From Ophiocordyceps camponoti-saundersi (nom. inval.) (Eukaryota; Ascomycota; Sordariomycetes; Hypocreales; Ophiocordycipitaceae), in assembly GCA_003339415.1 (NCBI GenBank), contig PDHQ01000111.1:1-64000 (forward strand): a DNA stretch of 64,000 bases. The letters are read 5' to 3'. The translations under genes were made by a program, and so were the position numbers. The stretch's first letter is position 1; each line of letters opens with the position of its first letter. The notes beneath the pieces are model-generated. The model saw nothing but the letters and a program-made list of their open reading frames with translations. It did not search any database and was not told where the DNA came from. Shown here piece after piece: positions 34,117 through 45,600 of this stretch.

Positions 34117-37100
34117 ATAATAATTAAATTATAAGCGGAGGTAGTAATAATAGTAAGTATAAAGGAGGAAGTAGAGGCAGTAGCGGGGGGCGCGGGGGCG
34201 AAGGCGCTAATTTAAATAATAATAGCTATAACGATAATAGCGAAATTTATAATAAAGGTAAAAGGGGTAATAGTAGCGGCGGTAAAAATACTTATAATAA
34301 TAATAATAATTATTATTATTATTAGCTTAAAAAACTTTATTATATAATTCTTATAAAAGTTTTAATTAAAAATATACTTAAAAATATAAAATTTTTAATT
34401 TATTATATATAATATAATATATAATCTTAACTAAATATAAAATAATATTAATTAAAAGGTAATAAATTATATTAAAATTAACTAATTTAAGTATATTTTA
34501 AAAAATATTATTAAAATTTAATATACTTTTAACTTAAATTTATTAAAGCTAAAGTTAAAGCTAAAAGCGGAGCTAGAAGCGGAGGATAAGGTAATAGCTT
34601 AAATACTAATTCTTATTATATTAATATTAAGGAGTAAATCGAATTAAATAATAGTTAGAAAAAATAAAAAGGGGGCGAATAAAGTTAAGGGGGTAAGCGA
34701 AGTAGAAAAAGTAAGTAATATAAAAAAGAGTAAGGAGAAATAAGAAGCGGGGGAGATAAAAGCTAAAAAAGTAGCGAAAAAGGAGTTAAAGCCTAAGCTA
34801 AACCTTATTTAAATATTAAAATTATCTTTTATAAAGTTTATATTAATAGCGTTAAAATATATAATAAAGAGTAATAATAATAACTTAAAAGATAAGCTTA
34901 TAAAAGTTAGAGGTATTATTAAGTATAAAAGATAAAGTAAAGGGTAAGGCGAGAAAAAGGGTAAAAAGGCTAAATAAGCTAAGTAATGCTAAGTAAAATA
35001 AGTAGCGGAGTTAGGAGTAAGGTATAAAGTAAATAAATAATAATAATTATATAGCGAAAATATTAAGGATTAATTTTTACGCTTAAACTTTATATTTAAA
35101 TATTTTAATATATTTAAATATTATAAAATAATAAAAAAAAGTTAAACTAATAAAAGCGTTCTAAGTAGATAAATTATAAAGTAAGAGGGCTTATAATAGC
35201 CTTATAGCTAAAAGCCTTATTAAAATTTTTATAATTTTAAATTAAATTTATAAGAAATATTAATAAAAGCGTCCTTTTATAAGTAATTAGTTTATAATAT
35301 AAAGTAAAGTAAGCTATTATCTTATCTTTTTTATTATTATAAAAGTAATAAAAAGTTATAATTATAAAAATATTATAAGTATAAAGAAACTAATTAAGGC
35401 TAATTTTATTATTATAAAGCTAAGTTAGAGCGCTATTTAGAAATTTTAAAAAGCCTTAATAGATTTATAAAGCGTTACTAAGTTTTAGTTAAGGTAATTT
35501 ATTAATAAGGTATCTAAAAGATTAGCTATATTTTTAAAGCTTTCCTTTTTTAAAATTTTAGCGAAGTTATTATTTTTTATAAAAATAAGCTTTTAAAATC
35601 TTAGGAGACTAAAAAGCGATATTTAAAGTTTATACTTAAGTAATAAAAAAAGATTAGAGAGATTTAAAAAAGATATAAATAGGGCGGGGCTAACTTTTAT
35701 AATATTAGCGAAGATATATAATAATTCTCTTAAAAGCGGAGCGAATATAAGCTATAAGCTTTTTATTATAAAAAAGTAAGTAGCTATAAGTAGCGCGGTA
35801 AAATAAGTAAATATTAATAAGGGGGATAAAAGTTTTAGACTTAATATAATAAAAAGAGGTTACTTAATATACTTTAAAAATAATATAAAAATATTTAAAC
35901 TAAGTTATAATTAGCTATTAAAAGATAAGGCTTTTAAGTTTTTTACTTAGCGGGGTTAGAGTAGAGTAAATTATAGCGCTAAAAGTAATTATAAACTTAA
36001 TAACCTTAATATAAATTTCCTTTACTTAGAGGAGTAAGAAGCCTTAAGTAAATAAGGTAAGCTTAGTTAGAGCTAGCTATTAATAAATAAGCTTTTTTAT
36101 AAAATAGCGGAGATATAGCTTTTATTAGAGTTTACGGTAAATCTAAACCTTAAATATATATATTTTTTATATAAGTTAAATAATATTCTTATTAAAGATT
36201 AGCGGAGTTATATTAGCGGAGCGGGCTTTTATAAAATAAAAAAGCTTACTTTTAAATAGCTAAAAGGTTATTTTATATTCTATTACTTAGTTATAATAAA
36301 TACTCTAAGCTTATTTAAGCTAATAGCGGACTTAAGTAAAAGTACGCTTAATATTAAGAATATTAATATTATTTATAAATCTAATAATAAGTATATTAGT
36401 TACTTATTTTAAGCGCTTATAAAAAGATAAGATATATAAGATAAAAAGTATTAGAAAGAGCGGGGAGTTTTAAAAGATTTTAATAAAAATAAAAAAAAGG
36501 TTTAATAATCTACTATTAACTTTTAAGCGGGAGGTATAGTTAGAAAAGTAAAAGTAAAAGAAAGCTATAATTTATCTAAAAAAGATAAAAAAGTTAGGGA
36601 TTTTTATTAGCTTAGAATATAAAATATAGTTAAAAGTATTTATTATATTTAATATTAAGAGAGAGATAAAGCTTTAAAAGCTTTAAATAATATAAATAGA
36701 TTTTATTAAAAGAAATAAGGCGCTATTAGTAAATTAGTTAGGCCGGTTACTTATTTAACCTTATAATAAGATTCTTATAAACTCCGCTATATAAAATATT
36801 TTCTTTACTATTATAATTTTAAAGATCTTATTTATAATATTAAGGAAGGAGATAAGGTAGTAGCTACTTAAAGTTTAATAAACTTTTAAGCTTTTTCCCG
36901 CTTTTTAAAAAACTATAATATTAAAAGTTTAATATTAAGTAAGGAAATATTTATAAATAATATATTTTTAAAAAAGCTTAGTTAAGATTATTATAAAAGG
37001 TTATTTATAACTTTTTAGGAAGCTAATAAGGATATTATTAAGCTTAGCGGATTTTTATAATATAATATTAAAAATAGTAAATCGAACTTTATTTTTAGTA

Positions 37101-37620
37101 ACTTAAAAGGGAATATTTATTAAGAGGAAGGGGTTAGAAATAAGAAAATATAAAATATTTTCTAAGAGATAGGGAAAGAACTAATAAGCTAAAAGCTCCG
37201 ATTTTTTAGAGAAGGATAATTAAAAAGTAAAGTCCGTATCTTATTAAAAAAAAGAATATATATTAGCTTTAAAAAAGCCTAGCTATAAAGTTTTACTTAT
37301 TAGGCTATAAATTATATAATATTAAGGTTACTATTTATAAAAGCTAGAAATTACTTTTAGTTATCTTTTTTTACTTTCCTAATAAATAATTTTTATTATA
37401 TTATAATATCTTAGTATATTTATTAATAATCGAAATTTAGCTATACTTACTATTATTACCTAATATATTTTATATTTAAAATTATAAAGGTAATTTTTAA
37501 AATTTATTATAAATATAAATAAGAATTATATTATTAAGGTAATTTTAAAATTATTAAGTTAGCTATAATATTTAATTAATTATATAGTTATATTATTAAT
37601 TTTTTAATATTTATTATATA
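34117..37620 (+). mobile_element. R1 repeat, right part of the split copy (R1-e), with a long dead reading frame
   Basis: It continues R1 after the LINE. A GC-rich purine stretch (34,135-34,210) and a TAA/TTA palindrome (34,294-34,323) are followed by 34,600-37,250, where + frames are interrupted only by TAA/TAG. One frame can be followed from about 35,954 to beyond 36,800 and predicts a lysine-rich, largely helical protein. I do not recognise it; it shows no reverse transcriptase, integrase or DDE motif that I can place. The end near 37,595-37,620 matches, inverted, the left end of R1-a (4,248-4,274 and 10,577-10,950). Confidence 0.62.
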
Positions 37621-40600
37621 ACCTTTTACGAAAACGGGATAGGACCCGCTACTTAATCTTTCGCTCTTTACTATATATTTATTACCGAGAAGGAGTTAAT
37701 AGCGCCCGCGGCGGCTTCGGCCGGGGCCTAAGGGGTAGGCAACGCGCTTATAGTCGTAAATAGGGGTACGCGGGGACTAAGATAGTCCCTATAATACCCC
37801 TAATCTAGCTAAGGATAATATAATAATAGCGTTAGAATAGGAGGAGAAGTAGAGTAAATATAAGACTTTTATAATAGCGATATAAAGGAAGCTTATAATA
37901 AACTAGCTACGGTAATACTTATTATAATATTCTCTAATACTTAGAATATTATAATAGCTCTTAAAGCTAAACTTTATAAGAAATTTATAACCTTTTTAAA
38001 TTAGAATATTACTTAATTTTTACCTAAGATTACTAAGTTAATTAAGAAAATAGTTACTTAAGCTATATAAAAAGTACTCCTATAAACTATTAGCTCCGAT
38101 ATTAGTTTAACTTAGCTATTATAAGCTTTTATAGCTATTACTAGTAATATAATAGTTAAACTTATTCTTAGTCGCTTTAATAAAGAAATTACTATATTTA
38201 TAAAAAATATTATAATTAATATAAATACCTTATAGCTAACCTTATAAAAGATTATATAAGCTACGAATATAGCTTTAAAATATAAGGCTATATTAGCTAT
38301 AAAATAACTCCTTAGTAGAGATATAATAATTATATTTTATTTAGAATATAAGAAATAAATAAGCTTAGTTAAGTAAATCCTTATTATTTTTAGTAAGGGG
38401 GCGGTTTATAGCTAGAAAACTTTCTTTATTATAGCGAAAGGAGTATAAGTAAGGGCTACTTATAATAACTAAGATATACTTTTATAGTAAATTAAGAAAT
38501 ATAATAAAATCGATATCGCTTAAGTTTAAGCGCTTTAGCCTTATAGCGAGGGAGCTACGCGTACTTATATTATCCTAGGAATTACTAATATAATAAACGC
38601 TAGTAAACTTATATAAAATAGCTTAGTTATAAATATAAAAATCTCCTATATAGAAGTTTATAATAATATAATATAACCCTAATAATATTACTAATATTAC
38701 TAATATAAGTATATAGCAAAATATTACTAAAAATAGTTATATTATAGAATATACGTAGCTATAATATACTTAGAAAAGGAGAGTATATATTTAGCCCTTA
38801 CTAAAACTAATACTAAAAACTATATCTTATATAAGGGAAACTACGCCTTATAATCCTAAGATTATTTTACCGTAAAAATATATTAAGATTAAGTATATAA
38901 TAACTATATATACTAACCTTATAAGTTTTAAAACTACTCTTAGCTAACTTAATCTTAGATTAGTAATAGCTTTACCGAAATCTAATCCCGGAAGCGGTTA
39001 CGCGCGGCCCTTATATAATCGTAAGCTATACTCCGCTTTAATATAAATAATAAGCCTGCCTTAGTACTAAAGAGGGGCTAAGGCGGGAGTAGCGCTACCC
39101 CCGGATCTTATAGTAGATAGGGTAGTAATAGAGCCTAAGGAACTTATCCTCCCCTTTTTACCCTTTCCCCTTTTATTATACCCTTCTCCGCCCCCTCCCC
39201 CGCCCCTTCTCCCGCCCCCTCCTTTACCTTAATATAATTATAAACTTTTACCTCTCTTACTCCTAATAAAAATTAAAACTTTTTTTTAAAATATATAAAA
39301 ATATAACTATCTTATTTATACCGCGCTTTATAGCTTTATTAGCTATAATCTTATTTATTTATAAGAATTATAACGTAATTAATTCGGACGCCCTCCGCTT
39401 CTTAGTATCTTACTATATAAATTTATAAATTTTAGTAACTAAGCGATTCTTTATATTTATAAATAATTAAACCCCTCCCTTTAAATACCTTTTATTATAT
39501 TTAATATAGCTTCTATCTTTTTTAATATTATACTCTTATTATAAATTATATTTATTTATTTACTTTTATTAATAATTTAGTTTAGCCCCCTCCTATAATA
39601 TAACTTTCTCTACCCTAACCTAACTTTAATAGCTACTTTTTTATATAGTAACTTTAACCTTTACTACCCCTTATAAGATTACTATAAAAGGTCTTTTTTT
39701 AAAATAGCTAATTTCCTCGATCTCGTAATTAGCCTTTATCTCGGACTTATTATACCCCCGAGCGAAGTTACTTAGGAAATATATAATAAATAAACTAATA
39801 TTATTAACTTAGCTTAAGCTACGCAAAATTACTAAGTAATATACTAAGGAAATAACTTTAACTTTATTAGCTTTAACTATATTTTATAAGTTATTTATAT
39901 AAATACTAACCTCCGCCCTAATATTATATTAACTAAAATCTAGCGCTTTTTTTACCTAGATATACTCGTAGCTAAGGTATAGAATTAACTTAAGCCTAAA
40001 CTATATTATATTTTTATACTTAAAAATTTAGAAAAAATAGTTACCTTATTATATAAATAGCTAGAAATAATAGTAAAGATTATAGTATTATTACGCGTTT
40101 ATATATACCTTATAATATAGAACTAGTAGAATTAGGTAATAGCGGCTATTACGGCGGCTACTAAGCGGGCCCGAAAGTATTAAAAAGCTAACTTTACTAA
40201 CTCTTACTAGTAAGATTATTAGGAAATAACGAAAATATAGAAATCCATAATTAGCGCGGCCTACTATAAAGCTTAGCGCGATTTCCTTAATAGTATCTTA
40301 ATAAACTTAGTAATATTTTAAATAATAAAATATTAAGCTTAGCTTCGGAGTTAGGCCTCGCTAAAGCTTATATATATATTAATATTATAGAAAAGCCCTA
40401 ACTTAAACTTAGTATCCTTTTTCTTAGATAAAGCGATCTTACTTAGCTAGTAATTTTTCCCTATTTTTACCGCCTTAGCCCCTCCTCTTACCTTAAATAA
40501 ACTTTTCCCTCCTTTTTATATTAAATATTTAATTATTACTAATAATATTTACTTTACCCTTTTCTTTATCGCCTTATAAAAGTCTACTAGCCTTAATAAA

Positions 40601-42051
40601 ATTCTAGTTAGGTTCCTAAAAAAATACGGACCCCCCTTTATCTAAGTTTTTTAAAAGATCTTCTAAAGCTATATTAATAATAGCTACTTTCTATTATAAT
40701 TTAAAGCCTTTAATATTATAATTATTTATAAGGTAAGTAAATTACTAGCTATATATTATACCCTAGGTAGGTATAAGCTAATTTCGCTCCTTAATATAAT
40801 AGGGAAAATCTTAAAAATAATTATCGCTAGGAAAATAATATTTATAATAAAAATAGCTAATATCCTCTTAGATAGCTAAATAAGTAATAAGCTATAACGC
40901 TTTACTAATATTATAATCCTTATATTTACTAAAACTATTAAGATTATCTAAGATTAAGGTAATATTACCTTACTCCTTTTATTAAACCTTATCGGAGCTT
41001 TTAACTATATTTCTTATAATAAGCTAATAATTATTCTTAACTACCTAAGCTTTCTCGAATAAGTTACGGCGTTTATTTATTCTTATCTTACTATTAAAAC
41101 CTTACGATTTAAATTTAACTATAAGCTTAGTAACGCTTTCCTAATTTAATAAGGGGTCCCCTAAAAGTCCCTTATATTACTAGTCCTTTTCCTATTATAT
41201 ATATTTTTATTATATTAATATCTAAACTTAATAACTAAACTATTTATAATAAGCTTTACTAATAATATTAATATACTTAGTATTAAATATAATAAAGCTT
41301 AGGTATTTTTCTAACTTAAATAAGCGTAGCGAATTTATAAATAATAAGCCTTTAAGTATAAAATAACTTTTTAGCCGGCTAAAAGTAAGTTAATATATTT
41401 TATAAAGGCTAGGAAAGCGGATATAACCTAGCTCTAGCTTAGTATAGAGATAATATAGCTTACGTAAAAAGCGAGACTTTTAAAAGTTTAGCTATATTAT
41501 AAACTTTAATAAAAATCCTATTTTTTAAAATTTACTACTAAACTTAAGCGCTAATACTTAGCTTTTACTAAGATTATTATATTAATATAAGGTTATATTT
41601 TATTAAGAATAAGGGAGGTATATATTAAAGCTATTAAGTTAATAATTATATTTAATATATCTTAGTTTACTTTACTTACGTAATTAGGGGGGAAATTATA
41701 TAGCTTTATTATAAAAGCGCTAGCTATAGAATAGTTTAAATATTTAAAAGTTATTACCGAAGCTTATAGGGCTACCTCTCTTTATTATATTAAAATAGAA
41801 GCTTTTATCTCCCCCCTTAACTTATACCTTATTTACTAGATAGCTTATACTTATTACTATTTTTAATATACTAATATAGTAAACTTTATCTATACCGCGG
41901 TAAAGAAGGCTACTAAGTAGGTTAGATATAAGCGTAAAAAGCGCCCTTATTAATAAAGATATTAAATATTATAAAACTTAAAGGAATTTTATAAAATATA
42001 AACTAGACCTAAATTAAAGGCTAGACGTATATAACGCGATTTTAATATTAG
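37621..42051 (+). mobile_element. Second LINE, Tad1/I-like, RIP-mutated, interrupted by the intact copia
   Basis: It opens with GC-rich sequence (37,680-37,760) typical of the start of ORF1. A Gag-like region runs to about 39.1 kb, then C- and T-rich sequence, then ORF2. Endonuclease motifs are unclear. Reverse transcriptase is readable at about 40.6-41.3 kb; its F-A-D-D box is at 41,255-41,266 with the last two codons changed to AAT AAT by TpG to TpA. Downstream, a PPLxLYL-type segment common after the RT of fungal LINEs lies near 41,815. It differs in sequence from the LINE at 29.1 kb, so it is another family. It breaks at 42,051, where the young copia inserted, and probably resumes at 48,354. 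Confidence 0.65.
42047..42051. repeat. Target-site duplication ATTAG, left copy
   Basis: ATTAG directly precedes the 5' LTR and is repeated at 48,349-48,353 directly after the 3' LTR. The match is perfect, which fixes the element ends. Confidence 0.97.
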
Positions 42052-42461
42052 TGTTGGACTTGCGCAAGAATGACTGAAATCCACACGGGTGTGGAACAAG
42101 ATCCACACATGCTCAGGATAGGGGGAAAAAGGGGTGCAGTGCGCAGGACGCATTGAAGGACTCAGGCAACAAGAAGTGAGGCAAGTTTCGATTGTGTTTT
42201 CATCATGGCATTTCAGACAGGAGCTTCAACAGACTCCTGGTCGATATCGGATTGGTTTCGGGAAGAGATTGGATCATGCTCGATCCAACATCGAGCATGG
42301 AAGAAGAGAGCACACGCAAGGACATTTCATGTATAAGTAGACGTAGAATTCCCTTCGTTTTAGAGAAGACACAGACGAACATTGTGAACCAGAAGAATCA
42401 TACCTTTAGTACCAGTGATCGCTGTCAACTCCCGTGTGCGCACCACGAAGGCCAACCAACA
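42052..42461 (+). repeat. 5' LTR of intact copia
   Basis: 410 bp. A TATA-like TATAAGTA is at 42,332-42,339. Upstream is a perfect 10-bp inverted repeat, arms 42,275-42,284 and 42,290-42,299. Near the start TCCACAC and GTGTGGA (42,080-42,095) form another, and ATCCACAC recurs at 42,101-42,108. A 68-codon open frame inside the LTR has no gene-like features. Confidence 0.97.
42332..42339 (+). promoter_or_regulatory. Probable TATA box of the 5' LTR promoter
   Basis: TATAAGTA, about 120 bp before the end of the LTR, where a U3/R promoter element is expected. The same octamer is at 48,219-48,226 in the 3' LTR. Position and sequence only; no transcript evidence. Confidence 0.5.
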
Positions 42462-42468
42462 CTGATCA

Positions 42469-42491
42469 GTGGTTGAAATTTGGTCAACCAC
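42469..42491 (+). other. Perfect 8-bp hairpin just after the 5' LTR (primer-binding/leader region)
   Basis: Arms GTGGTTGA (42,469-42,476) and TCAACCAC (42,484-42,491) enclose AATTTGG. It starts 7 bp inside the LTR boundary, next to the palindrome CTGATCAG (42,462-42,469). The minus-strand primer site should be here, but I recognise no usual tRNA 3' end or initiator-tRNA half, so the primer is unknown. A structured leader could also serve packaging. Confidence 0.6.
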
Positions 42492-42680
42492 AGATTGGCA
42501 AGGACGGAACAATCGACCCTGACAGCAGACTCTTGCGAAAGTGACCGCACAGAGGTAAGCCGTGATCGATTAAAGAGTTAACAAAGGGCTGCGCAGGACC
42601 CCCTCCAGAACTCTTGAAGAAGCCAACCCGAACACTTCACGATATCTATCTGAAGCCGGTTCGAAAACTTGCTTATAACT

Positions 42681-45600
42681 ATGAGCACCCCTCCCGAAGA
42701 CAGAATGGAACTCCTTGAACACCATGACCAGCTAACCCAGGAAGCATTTGGACATACCAAGATCCCGAAACGATATTGGAATCAGTTCAACTTGGATCGC
42801 TGGGACGATGATGTACCAGGAGACTGCGAGAACGCAGAGATGATCGAACTGGCGATGGCGAGATTTATCTCGTTCGTCGAAAGTGACAAGCAACTCTCTG
42901 GTCTCGCTTTGTTTGACCTCTTCCAACGACACTTTGACGGCTGGAAATCGAAGACGTGGGAAACAGGACGAGTATTCATGAGAGACCTTACCCGAAGCCT
43001 CCTCACAAGACGAGGAATTTATGTCGGCAGATCTAAGGAACCCGCCCCGAAGGAACTCGAAAAACTTCTGAACATGGACGAACCTCCTGTATGGCCGGCC
43101 CAGGCATATAGCAAAACCTCTTTTGAACCAGGACTCGTGATCCCTGTGGGATTAATGCCAGAAACTGAGACGGACACCCAAACCACTGCCGCGCCCACCT
43201 CACAACAGCAAACAGCACCCCAACCAGGGCCCGGCTCGGACGCCAGGAACGTCCAAATCCAAATCATCCCCGACCCTCAGGTGTCACAATCAGACGCATC
43301 ATCTCAAAACCCACCAGTTCAACTCACCCAGCAACCGACAACATACCGATTCCAGGACCCTCAAGCTGCCGCTCGAAGAACACAGTCCCTACCAGATGCA
43401 CCTGTTAAAGAACTATCAGCAAGCATGGCTAGACTTGATATTAATGGCCAAGGTCCTCACTCAGATACCGATATGGAACTTCATCGATATCGACGAGGAC
43501 TCTCATCGAAAACACCTCGATTTCAGGACGAACCTATGCCGGACGCTTCTGCTTTCTCTACACTGCCCCCGATTGAATTTCCTAATACACATGTTAATTC
43601 AGAAACAATCACTCGATTCACCAAAGTCTGGGATAAGAACACCATGTACTCAGGCGAGCCTTATGACCTCTTGGATGATAAGGTCCGCATCTTTATGAAC
43701 ACCTGCTTCACACTGGAGATTCACCCATCTTGTTTTCATGCGATTTTTCCACGCATTCTTTCAGGCCGAGCGAGACGGTATTATCTCGATCATATTAACT
43801 GGTCTTCCACCTTCCGCGATATGTATCTTCAAATGCAGAAGCATTTTGATACAGACGTTAACCACTCTCATTATTACACGGATTGGACATCCACTACTTA
43901 CCAAACGGTTCGGACTTCGTACCCTGAGAGCAAACCGCACGAAGTCCTACAGAAACTTTTTGATAAATTAGATCTCTGTCAGCGTGCTCTCGGTTCCGAT
44001 TATGCTGGCAACGCCCCTTTGCGAACGACCCTCATTAATGCTTGCCGAGGCGTCCCTGAATTGGAATTTGCACTCTTTAGACCCGCGAAAGACACGGAGA
44101 CGCTCATGTCCGACCTCCGTTCCTCTCTAGAAACAGCCCTAACTCGTCAATCTGGTGGCTCGCAGTATGTTCAAAGCTCTCACCTGTCACCACCTCCTCC
44201 CAACGCTCCAAGCCCCGATGCTTTCTACCTTGATCGCCGATATCAGAAGACCTTCGACCGGCCCTCGAACCGATATCGCAACGACGGCGGAAGTAACTCT
44301 ACTCGCAACCCGAGGGCCGACACCTCGTGGAACCGCAAGTGCTTCATTTGCGGCAAGACTGGATGCTGGTCCTCTAAACACACGGAAGAGGAACGCAAAG
44401 CATTCAAACGTTCATTTCTGGCCCATTGTGCTTTTACCGGCACGAAGGTCGACTTCGACGCTTATCTCACAGACTTCGAAGGGACAGAAAAAGTGCCAGA
44501 GGAGGATAGCGACGACGGATGGGCACTCCCATCTCATGAACCCACCGAAACTCTGTACTATGCTTCATCGTTCATGCAATCAACTCAAACATTTCATACA
44601 CCCCGAATCACGGAACAAACGGAAGACTCACCATCGACATCACCCCAGGTAGCTGAAATACTGTGCCAGTCAGCATACATGCACTTCCTGACGGGAGACA
44701 ACCCCCATGAGCCCGCACCCGTCACAGCTCCCGCCACTCATTTTACCTTAACAGACCGCTATTCCCAGACGACGTTCCAAGGTATTCTGATCGATACCGG
44801 TGCGGCATCCGTGTCGACATCGGGTCGATCTCAGTTCGAAGCATTGCGGCTTCTCATGCCATCACTATCCCTTGACGAGTCTACCGCCGGCCAAGTGTCT
44901 ATCAAATTCGGTGAAGGTCAAATCGTCACCTCCCTTGGCTCTGTTCGAGTTACGACCCCGGTAGGCAAGATCACATTCCATGTCCTGCCCTCTCAAACCC
45001 CGTTCCTCTTGTGCCTAGCAGACATGGATCGACTGGGGATATTCTTCCGCAACACTTCAAATCACCTCATCTGCGGAACGACCAAGATCCCTGTCATACG
45101 CAAATGGGGTCATCCTTGGTTCTTCCTTTCACCCTCGGAAGAAGCAGTATCGTATCTTACCGAGCAGGAGATACGCCAAATTCATAGACGGTTTGGACAC
45201 CCCAGCGTGTCCCGTCTGCACCGACTGCTCACTCGGGCCGGACATGACACCGACGTCCAAGCTATTAAGGCTGTTTCTGAGGTCTGTCGTCAGTGCCAGT
45301 TAAATAGCCCCGCGCCCCAACGGTTCAAATTCAGGCTGGAGGACGACCGCGATTTCAACTTTGAGGTTATCGTGGATGTTCTCTATATTGACCAAAGAGC
45401 CGTCCTACACGCTGTCGACCAGGCCACAGCTTTCCAAGCTGCCCGGTTTCTCCCATCTCTCTCCGCGAAGGATACTTGGAACACCCTTCGCATGATCTGG
45501 ATCGATACCTACCTTGGACCCCCTGACATCATTCGTCATGATGCTGGAAAGAACTTCGACTCTCAGGAGTTCCGTTCCGAGGCCGCCACCTTAGGCATCA

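Noticed and set aside
34600..37250. R1 as a Starship captain, Helitron or telomere-linked helicase
   Set aside because: I looked for tyrosine-recombinase, Rep/helicase and RecQ-type motifs in the dead frame and found none I could defend; left unclassified.
42134..42476. Short open frames inside both LTRs (68 and 93-94 codons)
   Set aside because: Identical in both LTRs because the LTRs are identical; no domain, and the mutated copies give no sign that they were genes.
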